From assembly GCA_937927335.1 (NCBI GenBank), contig CALBDU010000027.1, positions 1 through 43,235 on the forward strand: 43,235 nucleotides of DNA. The letters are read 5' to 3'. A model generated the notes under the pieces. It was not told where the DNA came from, searched no databases, and worked only from the letters and a program-made list of their open reading frames with translations. Of the stretch, positions 16,701 to 25,677 are shown piece by piece (the stretch's first letter is position 1; each line of letters begins with the position of its first letter). The position numbers were made by a program, and so were the translations under genes. This DNA comes from an uncultured Clostridium sp. Lineage in GTDB: Bacteria; Bacillota; Clostridia; Clostridiales; Clostridiaceae.

Positions 16701-17250
16701 ATGGTAGCCACCAAGGACTGGCAAAAGTATCCCATGTGTGATGTTAAAGTTATTGATCTGGAAACAGGAAATGTTACTAACTGGTCAGTTAAAGGAGGGT
16801 ATTTCCCCTATTTAGAAACAGCTTCAATAATGCCTTCCTGGGCATATAGTAAAAATAAAAATACCTTTTACATGAGTTCAGGTAATTATAATGTTATATA
16901 TGAATTCAAGCCGGGAAATACAGATCTTAAAAAAATAGATAAAGGCGGCGGAAAAATATTTGATATATCAGAGGATGGCAACTATATTTACTTAGCTGGA
17001 GGAATAAAACAAAAAAGCACCATTATAAAATATGATATATCAAAAAATAAGGCCGAGGAAATAATAAGCGGCAGCATAGGCAGCAACGGTGAGATCAGCA
17101 GATTTAGCGGTGCTACCACAAGCAGTAATACTGCAGGGTATAATGTAGTTAATTATACCTTGGAATCAGATAATAAGACCATATCTAAAATCCTAACGGG
17201 TTCAGTTTTGAGGTGCAAAATCTAAAATATCATATAAAATAGCATAAATA

Positions 17251-17281
17251 AAACGCCTAACTAAATATAGGCGTTTTTTCT
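17251..17281. terminator. Terminator just inside the left transposon end
   Basis: AAACGCCTA and TAGGCGTTT form a 9-bp stem followed by TTTTTT on the plus strand and by T-rich sequence on the minus strand. It would stop transcription entering from the interrupted gene. Confidence 0.85.
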
Positions 17282-17341
17282 TTATTTATCACATTTGCTT
17301 CAAAGAATTAATTAAAATCTCATATAAAACATCTGTTATTT

Positions 17342-17379
17342 TCACAATGATAATGATTTTATTACCATTGTGATTTTTT
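17342..17379 (+). terminator. Second terminator-like hairpin at the left end
   Basis: TCACAATGATAAT and ATTACCATTGTGA pair with one mismatch, followed by six T residues. It follows the first terminator by about 60 bp and precedes the first transposon gene by about 215 bp. The 17222-17594 segment otherwise holds only AT-rich promoter-like sequence. Confidence 0.75.
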
Positions 17380-17594
17380 ATGAAAAATTTTGGTGATTTA
17401 TAATGCGATTTTATAACTAAAATCAAAGTAAATATTTCGAATTTATGGTATAATATTAGTTAAATAGCACTTTAGCACATCAATTAAGGGATATTTTGCG
17501 TGACAATTTATGTGTTATTTGTAAATTATAAATTACATTAATTATATGCTTATGTCGTTAGAAAGTAAACAATTTTATTCTTGGGGGTATAAAA

Positions 17595-17879
17595 ATGAAA
17601 CCAATTAAGCCAAAATTCAAAGATACTGTCAAAGTAGAATTTACTATTTCTAAAAATACAAAAGAAATATTGCTCCAATATGCTAAATACACCAAATATA
17701 CTGAAAGTGAAATTATTGATAATTTAGCTTCTGAAATTGTCAATGATGATAAAGAGTTTGTCAAATGGCTAAAATCAAAAAGGTATAAGAAGAAAATTGA
17801 CGGTTTGATTTTTAAAGAAGATGATTCTAAAGGATTGGATGGGTATGAGGAAACTAACGAAACTTGCGACTTCGAATAA
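17595..17879 (+). CDS. Small RHH-like transposon protein
   Basis: Seen: 94 residues. The N-terminal half (TVKVEFTISKNTKEILLQYAKYTKYTESEIIDNLASEIV) has the strand-helix-helix pattern of a ribbon-helix-helix DNA-binding protein; the C-terminus is acidic. TTGGGGG before ATG. It overlaps the start of the transposase gene by about 40-60 bp in another frame, so it is probably translationally coupled. Likely role: end-binding accessory factor or repressor of transposition. Inference from position and fold only. Confidence 0.6.
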   Translation: MKPIKPKFKDTVKVEFTISKNTKEILLQYAKYTKYTESEIIDNLASEIVNDDKEFVKWLKSKRYKKKIDGLIFKEDDSKGLDGYEETNETCDFE

Positions 17880-19791
17880 AGTAAACATAAAGAACACAAT
17901 TCCTTTAACAGAAGATGAAATTAAAAATCGCCATAGTGAATATATATCAATGCCAAATGATAAATTTCGTAAGAAATACAGACACCATATAAATACAGCT
18001 ATAACAATGGAATTTATGGGCAAACCCTTTGAATTGCAGTTAAATAAATGTTACAACCCATTTTGCAAGTGGTATGGACTTCCACAATATAAATACGATA
18101 GCATTAAGAGTAAACCATCAAGATATAAGCTTGGGAGTACTTATAATGATGAAGTAAAACTTTATTGCAATGAAGTAAATGATGTTACAATACCAGGTGA
18201 AGCTTTTGCTCATACTAATGAAGTATTATCAAATTGGTCTGTTGCAGAAGAAATCAAAAGGCTTGTCACCATTAATTCAGTAATGCCTATGCTGGAGTTT
18301 TACAATTTTCATAAAGAGCATTGTAAAAACACCACTGCCAATCCATTTCAAAACAGCGATTTATTTTATAAACGTGGTAAAAGTACTTCTAACTCAAGTA
18401 AATATCAATGTAAGGATTGTAAGAAGATTACAAATGTATTACCTTTAAATAGCAACTCTTTCTACTATCATCAAGGAAGAAATGAAATATTGTCTCAATT
18501 TACCAAAGACCTTTTGTCAAGAACCCCAGTGAGAAGGACTTGTGAAAAGTTAAATATTGCTTCGGGGACGTATTACAGTAAGTTGGAATGGCTATATGAA
18601 AAATGTTTGGAGTTTCTTGAAAAACATGAAACTGAGACTTTAAATAAAATGAATTTTAATGAGGTGTGGCTAAATACCGACAAACTGGTTTACTATCTTA
18701 ACAATATAAGGGTAAAAGGGAAAGGCGGTAAAAAAGTAGTTGGAGAAAAAGACCAAAAGCTTCAGACGGGCATCATTGCGAGTGGAGATTTAAAGACAGG
18801 GTATGTTTTTAGAAGCGACATTGCTTATGACTTTAACGTTAATTTCGATGAAATTGAGTTAGATACACAACAATATCACTGTGACCATAGCTATTCATTT
18901 TTACGTAAAAATGAAAGATTAAAATATGCTTACAGCCCTCAAACCCCAACTTCATTAGATAATCAAACCGAAGCTGAATATTTAGAAGAGCTTGATAAAT
19001 TCAACAAGCGTAAAGACTATGTTCCAGGGTGCCATACAAAAATTCAATATACAGCAACAGCCCATTACTGGCTTATTAATCAATTAGTACATACTCCGCA
19101 TTGGTACTTTGTGTCCGATGACGATGCCACTTTACAATCCTGTATATTTAGAATTTTTTCAGATTATATTAAATCAAAGGATGCTCATTATTTTACATGC
19201 CAATATGATAAATCTCGAACATTACAGGAAGCTGGTGAAATATTTTTTAGAAATCGCCAAGCTTTAAAGCAATGGGGAAAAGACCATGGTTTTAAGAACT
19301 GTTCGATAGAGGATATAGCAGTTCGCAGGATGGAATTGGATTTAATACCACATGATTTTTATGAATATAAAATGATAAACGGGAAAAATTGTCCAATAAG
19401 AAGTATTAATCCTGTTGTATCTCCGTTAGCTGACAAGGATGAAGGAGAAAGGTTTATCAAATGCATTACCGATGTACGTGGTATACCTACAGATGAATTG
19501 GCACGATTATTGGTTAATGTAAATTCCAGAACTATAAATAACTTTTTCCAAGAACTACGTAGGAGAGTTTCAATTTTGGAAAGACCACTTGTTTCAGGAA
19601 GAGGAGATGGTAAAAGCTATATATATTCTAACTATAACCCTAAATATGCTCAATATGCAGTAACAATATTTAGAACTTTTTATAACTTCTGCTGGCTTAA
19701 AAAGCTAAATGGCAAATTACTAACCCCTGCTCAAAGGTTGGGAATTACAGATAAAGTTTATAATGTTAAAGATATAATATATTTTAAATAG
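17839..19791 (+). CDS. Transposase-like protein with zinc-binding region
   Basis: Seen: about 650 residues. The N-terminal third has Cys pairs (CYNPFC; later YQCKDCKK) like the zinc ribbon that precedes the helix-turn-helix of IS1/IS1595-type proteins, then RTPVRRTCEKLNIASGTYYSKLEWL, a helix-turn-helix. Candidate catalytic acidic residues are in VWLNTDKL (about 280) and WYFVSDDDATLQSC (about 430), with a later Glu around the IFFRNRQALKQWGKDHG segment; a DDE assignment is inferred. Start uncertain: ATG at 17839 has AAAGGAT upstream, and ATG at 17821 is possible. It is the only long gene of an element with intact ends. Confidence 0.75.
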   Translation: MGMRKLTKLATSNKVNIKNTIPLTEDEIKNRHSEYISMPNDKFRKKYRHHINTAITMEFMGKPFELQLNKCYNPFCKWYGLPQYKYDSIKSKPSRYKLGSTYNDEVKLYCNEVNDVTIPGEAFAHTNEVLSNWSVAEEIKRLVTINSVMPMLEFYNFHKEHCKNTTANPFQNSDLFYKRGKSTSNSSKYQCKDCKKITNVLPLNSNSFYYHQGRNEILSQFTKDLLSRTPVRRTCEKLNIASGTYYSKLEWLYEKCLEFLEKHETETLNKMNFNEVWLNTDKLVYYLNNIRVKGKGGKKVVGEKDQKLQTGIIASGDLKTGYVFRSDIAYDFNVNFDEIELDTQQYHCDHSYSFLRKNERLKYAYSPQTPTSLDNQTEAEYLEELDKFNKRKDYVPGCHTKIQYTATAHYWLINQLVHTPHWYFVSDDDATLQSCIFRIFSDYIKSKDAHYFTCQYDKSRTLQEAGEIFFRNRQALKQWGKDHGFKNCSIEDIAVRRMELDLIPHDFYEYKMINGKNCPIRSINPVVSPLADKDEGERFIKCITDVRGIPTDELARLLVNVNSRTINNFFQELRRRVSILERPLVSGRGDGKSYIYSNYNPKYAQYAVTIFRTFYNFCWLKKLNGKLLTPAQRLGITDKVYNVKDIIYFK

Positions 19792-19966
19792 GACTTCAAA
19801 ATTTAATATTTTTTGCGAAGATAAGTGGGAACATTTACCTTTTATTTTATCAATAAGTAAAAAGAGCTAATGTTAATTACAAAGTATAATCATATTCTTA
19901 ATCCCAAAGGTATTGAAGCACCTTGCAAGGGCTATAAGAGAAATATTTCTGATAAATGTATTAGGT

Positions 19967-20015
19967 AATACTAAAAAAAAGATTGTGATAACACAATCTT
20001 TTTTTGTTAGTATTT
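19967..20015. terminator. Bidirectional terminator between transposase and passenger gene
   Basis: AATACTAAAAAAAAGATTGTG pairs with CACAATCTTTTTTTGTTAGTATT around an ATAA loop; a GATTGTG/CACAATC core is flanked by A and T runs on both sides. It separates the convergent transposase and passenger genes. 19792-19966 shows nothing else. Confidence 0.85.
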
Positions 20016-20059
20016 ATAAACACGTTATGTATTACAATAATATATTTGTTCTAACCTTT

Positions 20060-20707
20060 TTAATTAATAGCAACATATGCATCTTTGTCAGCATCTATAT
20101 AGACTTTCCATCCACCAGCAGAATAAGTGTCTTTTGAAATTTCAAAAACCTCTGCCCCTTTAACGGTTATTCCTGGGTTTAAATCGCTTAATATTTTTGT
20201 ATCAAGCTTTGTTTCGGTAGCATAATATGACGAAGCATTTATGTCTGCATCATATTTAGTACCATCCTTATCATTTAAATGTATTTGTGGAAAATATAAT
20301 GATGAAATTGGCTCCTTGGTAATATTTTTATACTGCCAATTGACAACTACATATATCCCGCCTTCTGATGGTTTCGTTTGGAGATACTCTCCACCAACTT
20401 GGGTTCTTTGCTGTACAGATGTAATGATTATTTCATATTTGTCTGTTTTTATGACATCGCCAATCTTTGCAACGGTATCTTTATTTTTGCTACTATCAGA
20501 ACTACTACTGGTGTTACTACTTACTGTGGCTTTACTTCCTCCGCCACTCATTGCACTAATGACACCACCAAGAATAAATAATGCTATAATAACGGTTAGG
20601 ATTTTGTGCTTTCCAAAGAAATTTCTCTGGTCTTTGCCACAGTTTGGACATTTTTTTGCTGTACTGCTAATTTCTTGATTGCATTCTTTACATATTTTCA
20701 TAGCCAT
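20060..20707 (-). CDS. Transposon passenger: zinc-ribbon, membrane anchor, DUF4352-like domain
   Basis: Seen: about 215 residues. The N-terminal zinc ribbon MKICKECNQEISSTAKKCPNCGKD has two CxxC pairs, then one membrane helix (ILTVIIALFILGGVISAM), a Ser-rich linker and an extracytoplasmic beta domain (GDVIKTDKYEIIITSVQQ...GGIYVVVNWQYKNITKEPI) like DUF4352/telokin-like lipoprotein domains. Start at 20707 chosen for GGGGG eight bases upstream. It is not a transposition gene by any motif. Function unknown; possible surface or stress role for the host. Confidence 0.7.
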   Translation of the reverse strand: MAMKICKECNQEISSTAKKCPNCGKDQRNFFGKHKILTVIIALFILGGVISAMSGGGSKATVSSNTSSSSDSSKNKDTVAKIGDVIKTDKYEIIITSVQQRTQVGGEYLQTKPSEGGIYVVVNWQYKNITKEPISSLYFPQIHLNDKDGTKYDADINASSYYATETKLDTKILSDLNPGITVKGAEVFEISKDTYSAGGWKVYIDADKDAYVAIN

Positions 20708-20852
20708 ATAAATATCCCCCTTTTTTATTATATAACTACATTTTAACAAATTAATTCATTTATTTCAATATTATTCTAAATTAGTGACAATATACAATAA
20801 AAATCAAGTTTAAATTTTTACCATAAATCACCTTTAAAAAATTACTGAGTCG

Positions 20853-20893
20853 AAAAGCACTGTTAAATAAATATTCCAACAGTGCTTTTTCAT
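20853..20893. terminator. Terminator near the right transposon end
   Basis: AAAAGCACTGTT and AACAGTGCTTTT form a 12-bp stem with T runs on both strands. It lies between the passenger promoter and the right inverted repeat. Confidence 0.8.
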
Positions 20894-21402
20894 GAGATTT
20901 TAGATTAATAGCGTTATACTTTGGATATGTTTTATATTGAGAAATTCTTTGAGATTTACAATTTTGCACCTCAAAACTGAACCCGTTACTAAAATCCAGT
21001 CCGCCTCTTTTGTTGGAGTTTTTGACGGTAATGAAATAAAAACCGTGAGAATGCTGCCAGTGGAAAAGATCGATAATAAAATTAACATGAACGATATTAT
21101 GATTAATAAAAAAGGAAATAGTTTCATCTACACAGTTCAATATTTTGATTATAATTCTAAAGCTGACACCATTAAATTTTATAAAACCAAAACCTATTTA
21201 TATAAAATTCAAAAATAGCCCCTTTTGTATTTTGTAAAATTTTATGAAATATTACATTCCAGTACTTTAAAAATCCAATAAACAGGAATATAATATATTT
21301 TAATAATACCATGTCGATAGTTGCATTTTCTTTTCTAAACATTAAAAAGTAAACCTTGAACTATGCTAACCACAAATTATAATTTACAAGGGGGATGTAT
21401 TT

Positions 21403-21888
21403 ATGAATAGTTTGGAATTTGCTATTAAAATGGAACTTGATGGACAAGAATACTATCTTAAATGTGCAGAAAAAAACAAGGACAACAGGTTGCATAATTT
21501 ATTCTTAAGCTTAGCGGCAGATGAAGAAAATCACGGGAAAATAATAAAAAACAAGCTTGATGAAATTTCATACAAGCTAGAGGAAAATGCAAGTCTTAAA
21601 GATTTTGACAATGTTTTTAAAACCACTGCTGAATTTACCAGCGAAATAAAGGCCCTTCCGGATCAAATGGATATGTACAGGGCTGCTTTGGAAAAGGAAA
21701 AGCAAAGCATTGATTTGTACCAAAAATTAATGGCTGAAGCCACTGACGATAATGAAAAGAGTTTATACGACTTCTTGATAAAACAGGAAACCCACCATTT
21801 CTCAATACTGGAGGATTTAATTTTAATGATTAAAAAATCTGAAGATTGGGTAGAAAATGCAGAATTCGGCGTAAGAGAAGAATATTAG
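21403..21888 (+). CDS. Ferritin-like/rubrerythrin-type diiron protein
   Basis: Seen: 161 residues, all helical. Four-helix-bundle iron ligands are in place: E in AIKMELDGQEYY, ExxH in LAADEENHGKI, E in ALEKEKQSIDLY and ExxH in LIKQETHHFSIL. No C-terminal rubredoxin domain is present, so it is a rubrerythrin-like ferritin domain only. Role by family: peroxide reduction or iron handling in the cytoplasm of an anaerobe. ATG with AAGGGGG upstream. It stands alone between the broken lipoprotein gene and the IS remnants. Confidence 0.85.
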   Translation: MNSLEFAIKMELDGQEYYLKCAEKNKDNRLHNLFLSLAADEENHGKIIKNKLDEISYKLEENASLKDFDNVFKTTAEFTSEIKALPDQMDMYRAALEKEKQSIDLYQKLMAEATDDNEKSLYDFLIKQETHHFSILEDLILMIKKSEDWVENAEFGVREEY

Positions 21889-22664
21889 TAAAACTAAGAT
21901 GTTGATTTATTCAATGCAAGGAAGGGTACGTTTCAAATTTCGTACAACTCTAAAAACTGATGTAGTTTTAATTAATACCTTAAGGGGTAGAAACTGAAAA
22001 AATCAGCATCTATCCCTTAACTGCATTATCCACTCGCTTAGTGCCAAGTCAATAATAAGCAGCGACAGCTTGGTTACTGTCTAAATTTGAGATACCTTAA
22101 TCAATCCTGTCGGCGAAATATATCTCGAATTTGGAGTGGATATTACCCCAGTCTCTGCGGCTTTGGTTTATCAATCATAGCCAGGCAAAGACTCTTCAGT
22201 AAACTATCATCAGTATGTAAGACAGCTTTGCTTTTGGTAAATTTCCTCATTGGGCGGCTGAACCCCTCGATGGGGCTGGCTGTATATATCCGGGTTCTGA
22301 CTTCCTGAGAATACTTGAATAATGTGAACAGATTAGCCCAGTTGTTCATCCATGAAACAGCAATCTTGGGGTATTTAGAACCCTATTTCTCATCGAAAAG
22401 ATCGTGCTCCAATAGCTCTGCTTCTTCACTGTGTTTGGAGTACACATTTTTAAGATCCGCCATCAGCCCCTTGAGATCCTTGTAGATGACAAACCTTGTA
22501 GAATTTCGGATTTTGTGAATTATGCACTGTTGAAGCTCGGTCTTTGGTTATACCGCCGCTATATCACGGCAGGAATACCTGTTAGTCCATTTGCAGAATC
22601 TATAAGAGTGTCTTCAACACCTCTGTTCTTGACATACAACCATATATTATATATAGTTAAACAA

Positions 22665-22694
22665 GGTGAGGTAGCGCCTTAACACTGCCTCACC
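22665..22694. repeat. Hairpin inside the IS256 remnant
   Basis: GGTGAGGTAG and CTGCCTCACC form a 10-bp stem (one G-U pair) around a 10-nt loop, with T-rich sequence after it on the minus strand. It sits where IS256 coding sequence is missing, so it may mark a deletion scar or a small inserted repeat. Confidence 0.5.
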
Positions 22695-22887
22695 ATAATA
22701 AATTCTTATCATAGAAATCTAATTTACAGAGAAAATTTCACATGCTCATTATCTTATCGGTGATTCTGTTTATTGTTGAGTCCTATATCTCCATTCTGTA
22801 GAGGTTCTTGATATGTGTCTCCATATCGCAGGTGGACATTTGACCTTTCCTCAGTAAAATAGATAGCAAGAACGCCTAACTTTCTCA

Positions 22888-23690
22888 TTAATTCTTAATA
22901 TTACCACGGAGCCTCCAACAGCATAAGTGGAGGAATATATTTATTTGTCGAATGTTTCCTGTGACGACCGTATAATAACTCAGCATATTTAAAAACAGCT
23001 TTTTTAGCATCAGCCCTGGTATTAAATTAAAATGATTTAACCATTCCAGCTTAAGCTTACCCCAGAAAGATTCCATAGTTGCATTAAAATAGCAATTTCC
23101 TTTTCTGCTTATGCTACATTCAAATTCATGCTTTTTAAGTAATTTGGAGTAGTGATAACTGGTGTATTTATTCTTCTGTCTGAGTGTATCAATAAGCCCG
23201 CCTTAGCCCCAATTCTTCCTACAGATTGATTTCAAGCTACTGATACAAGCTTAGTCCTCATATAGCTATCCGTAGCCCAGGCTACTATTGAACGATTGTA
23301 TAAACCCAATATACCAGCGAAATAAAGCCAACCTTCTTTTGTGTAAATATATATTATGTCTGATACCCGTTTCTGACTTGGTTTTTCAGTTGTAAAGTTT
23401 CTATTTAACATGTTATCTGCTACAGTGAGATTATGCTTAGAGTTTGTAGTTGCCTTATACTTAGCCATTTGACTGCATTAACCTTGCTATACGGCCTTTG
23501 CTTGCTTTCTGGTCACCTTGTAAATTCTTTTTTATTTTAGGTGCAACATATATCCCATGACTTTTCCTATAAATTGGTTTTATAGCTTCAAGGAGTTTTT
23601 TATTTTTCTTGGGCCTATTGCTATCACCTCGTGAGATATGCATAATAACCACTTCTTGATACTCGCAGGGTCTTACACATCTTTGCAATC
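22888..23690 (-). pseudogene. IS3-family OrfB (integrase) remnant
   Basis: Fragments in more than one frame: KSHGIYVAPKIKKNL (23461-23688), then TTEKPSQKRVSDIIYIYTKEGWLYFAGILGLYNRSIVAWA (first catalytic Asp in SDIIYI; 23232-23468), and MESFWGKLKLEWLNHF (catalytic Glu region; 22888-23076). These are diagnostic of the IS3 DDE domain. Stops and frameshifts separate them. Confidence 0.8.
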
Positions 23691-23821
23691 TGAAATTTGA
23701 ATCGATTGTATAAATAAATTTAAACTTATTTATTTCAGATTTTCCCCAAAGTAGGACACGCCTTTTTTAATATTTCATTTTCTTCATCAACATCCACCAA
23801 CTTTTGACCATATTTAGTAAA

Positions 23822-24073
23822 TTAAATTATAATTTGCATTTTTTTATAAATCTCTAATTTTATCATTTTTAATCTTGAGTTTTCCACTGCAGGAAAAGCA
23901 TTTACACCATCTTGTTCACATGCTTTAGCTAAATCCCTTATTGTAGAATAGTGTATTCCTAATTTCTTTGCCATTATGCATGTTGTAGATTCGCCAGTTA
24001 ATATTTTCGCAACTGTTTGTTCTTTAATTGTTTTATCAAACTTTTTTCTCTGATTCACTTTGAATCCCTCCAT
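23822..24073 (-). pseudogene. IS3-family OrfA
   Basis: 83 residues starting NQRKKFDKTIKEQTVAKILTGESTTCIMAKKLGIHYSTIRDLAKA, a helix-turn-helix typical of IS3 OrfA. The C-terminal leucine-zipper part is short or altered. Part of a dead element, so likely non-functional. Confidence 0.7.
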
Positions 24074-24656
24074 CTCATAATTTTATTATATAGGGATTCT
24101 TAGTGTCCATTAGACTGGAGTAGGGTCAATTCCCTTGGCATACATAGAGATGATATTCTGCTCTATGACATGAGTGAGGGTATTTTGATTCTTTTGAATC
24201 AATTGAGGTTCGAATTCACTCTTTCTATCTCGATGGGCATTAAGTTTGCTATTACTAAACCTGCGGTGAACAGTCTTTTTAGAATACGGCTGTTGTCAGT
24301 TTTTTTGTTTTTGTATTCTTACTTGGTGTACCTGAGTTCATCATCAAACTCTCCCTTAAGTATATTTTCAACAATCTGAGCGATAAGTTTTTTAACAAGA
24401 TCATTGATGTTGTCGTTTGCGTCTCTAGTAGAATTTTCTTTGAGGAATTCACCAACCAAAACCCTCATCTGTTTCTTTCCATAAAAAAACCTCTAAATTG
24501 ATTAGATTATTCTACATCAGTTCGGAGGTTTACACAATTTATGAAACGATTTCGGCAAGAACCCATATGTTTTTAATATTAGAATTCATGGGGGGCTGAA
24601 ATATATTAATAAAGCCATTTGCTCTTTTCTGTCTTCGTAAACTTTGCGACATCTCC

Positions 24657-24887
24657 TTATATTCTTTCCACGCATGGCAGTACACAACTATTTTCTACCC
24701 TTGATAGACACGCATTTATCTTTAAGCATACATTTTGAACAGTATAACAAGACTTACAGTTAACCACCACAATGGACTGCACATTCTGATCTATGGAAGA
24801 GAACTGTATATTTGTCCTCAAGGTTCTGTAGGCCTCTGCTATTGGAGACTTTGGCTGCCTTAAGGTTATCAATTGTAAATCCGGCAT
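24657..24887 (-). pseudogene. Truncated CpsD/CapB-type tyrosine kinase gene
   Basis: The first ~43 residues (LRQPKSPIAEAYRTLRTNIQFSS...QSIVV) are the exact opening of BY-kinases such as CpsD/YwqD. Homology stops just before the Walker A region; a Cys-rich 33-residue tail of foreign look follows (CKSCYTVQNVCLK...). Kinase motifs are absent, so it cannot phosphorylate. The tail may come from another transposase (the Cys pattern resembles IS1182-type), low certainty. It starts 18 bp after the cpsB stop. Confidence 0.75.
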
Positions 24888-24905
24888 ATTTCACACTCCA
24901 TTACT

Positions 24906-25676
24906 TTAGTTCTTTTTAAAGAAGCTGAAAAGGCTCCTTTTTTCATTTATTGTGCAACCTGTATTGGTAATTTTCTCATTTTTCAAAAGCAGCTGTGAAT
25001 TAAGCTGCACATCTACTGAAACTGAATGCTCCAAAGTCTTTACCTGCTCCATGGCATCCCTTAAACCCGTACACCTTCTGCCGGTGGAGTGAGCGTCGGA
25101 GGCTATGAAATGGCATTGGCCTTCTTTTATCAGCCTTTCAGCAGTGTTTCTGACCTGCCTGCCAAATATACCCGTTATACTGCCTGTATTTATCTGAAAC
25201 AGACAGCCTTCTCTGGCAAACTGGTTTATCAGCGTAATATTCTCATTAACAAATATGTATCTCTCGGGATGGGCAACAATTGGCCTTGCTCCTAAGAGCC
25301 TCAGCTCATAAATGGTGTCAAGGTACCCTTCCCGATACCTGTCCATAGGAAATTCCACCAGAAGGTAATCCGTATGGGAAAGCCCTCTTATTGTTCCCTG
25401 CTTAAAGAGCTCCACCGTATGATTATCGATGAAAATTTCCTGCCCTGAATATATTTCTATATTTATTTCTCTATTTTTAATTTCCTGCCGCAGTTTTTCC
25501 GTTTCTGCCTCTGCCTCATCAGCTGTTAGCTCAAACCTTCCGCCGAAATAATGAGGGGTAGCTATAATGGCATCGGTGCCTGTAGCTGCTGCATTTTTAA
25601 TCATCTGCAGGGAGGTCTCCAGGTCCCTTGAGCCGTCATCCACTGCCGGAATTATGTGGCTGTGAATATCTATCAT
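24906..25676 (-). CDS. cpsB: CpsB/YwqE-type PHP tyrosine-protein phosphatase
   Basis: Seen: about 256 residues with PHP-domain metal ligands: MIDIHSHIIPAVDDGS, ATPHYFGG, the VEFPMDRY strand, IVAHPERY and ASDAHSTGRR. Family role: manganese-dependent removal of phosphate from the CpsD kinase C-terminus in capsule/exopolysaccharide assembly. Start at 25676, one base after the cpsC stop, with GGAG upstream; the longer start at 25694 overlaps cpsC. Its kinase partner is destroyed downstream, so it may be an orphan. Confidence 0.9.
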   Translation of the reverse strand: MIDIHSHIIPAVDDGSRDLETSLQMIKNAAATGTDAIIATPHYFGGRFELTADEAEAETEKLRQEIKNREINIEIYSGQEIFIDNHTVELFKQGTIRGLSHTDYLLVEFPMDRYREGYLDTIYELRLLGARPIVAHPERYIFVNENITLINQFAREGCLFQINTGSITGIFGRQVRNTAERLIKEGQCHFIASDAHSTGRRCTGLRDAMEQVKTLEHSVSVDVQLNSQLLLKNEKITNTGCTINEKRSLFSFFKKN

Positions 25677-25677
25677 G

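Larger units (their letters stand above)
17194..20988. mobile_element. 3,795-bp transposon with perfect 28-bp terminal repeats and 9-bp target duplication
   Basis: The left end (17194-17221) and right end (20961-20988) are perfect 28-bp inverted repeats beginning TAACGGGTTCAGTTTTGAGG. They are flanked by the direct repeat CTAAAATCC at 17185-17193 and 20989-20997. Inside are an RHH-like gene, a zinc-ribbon transposase-like gene, and a passenger gene in the opposite direction. Strong terminator hairpins sit near both ends. A 9-bp duplication and zinc-ribbon transposase are compatible with an IS1-like chemistry, but the 650-residue transposase is far larger than IS1 transposases, so I leave the family open. 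Perfect ends and duplication suggest a recent insertion. Confidence 0.9.
16108..21218 (+). pseudogene. Propeller-like lipoprotein gene, broken by a (TA)7 repeat and a transposon
   Basis: The pieces are 16108-16701, 16701-17193 and 20998-21218. The start is a lipoprotein signal (RIALLLTLAVSIPFTFTSC). The rest has short beta-strand repeats (for example VIDLETGNVTNW, YEFKPGNTDLKKID, YDISKNKAEEI), like a beta-propeller. Break 1: a (TA)7 run at 16687-16700 ends the first frame at TAA; with one TA unit fewer, the frame reads straight through (SSKYIYIMVATKDW). Break 2: the transposon at 17194-20988. Removing it with one copy of the 9-bp duplication joins TISKI to QSASFVGVFDG in frame, and the gene then ends at 21218. 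The reconstructed product is about 435 residues. It follows the two-component genes and may once have been their partner. Confidence 0.85.
22841..24128 (-). mobile_element. Degenerate IS3-family element nested in the IS256 remnant
   Basis: 1,288 bp. The ends are short imperfect inverted repeats starting TGACC, flanked by a 3-bp direct repeat ATT (22838-22840 and 24129-24131), the duplication size usual for IS3. Removing the element with one ATT restores the IS256 frame. It contains OrfA and broken OrfB on the minus strand. Confidence 0.8.
22090..24468 (-). pseudogene. IS256-family transposase remnant
   Basis: The N-terminal part begins at the ATG at 24468 (NDLVKKLIAQIVENILKGEFDDELRYT), followed by a stop and then fragments to MYAKG. 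After the nested element it resumes (STCDMETHIKNLYRM, DKIM), then a deletion, VEDTLIDSANGLTGIPAV, and the C-terminal NNWANLFTLFKYSQEVRTRIYT...IEGFSRPMRKFTKSK. Joining across the nested element restores MYAKGMSTCDMETHIK, as in intact IS256 proteins. Many stops make it non-functional. Confidence 0.85.
21931..24546 (-). mobile_element. Degenerate IS256-family element (interrupted)
   Basis: The two ends carry imperfect inverted repeats of about 37 bp, both starting CGTTTC and both reaching a shared ACTGATGTAG (21930-21966 plus strand; 24511-24547 minus strand). Between them, minus-strand fragments match IS256 transposase from N- to C-terminus. The transposase is full of stops and deletions, and an IS3-type element is inserted in it. 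Exact ends are approximate. Confidence 0.75.

Noticed and set aside
16490..16735. Minus-strand frames across the TA repeat
   Set aside because: Antisense artefacts of the lipoprotein gene and the repeat.
20937..21218. Separate small gene at the right side of the transposon
   Set aside because: Its first part is the transposon end; the rest is the 3' piece of the interrupted lipoprotein gene.
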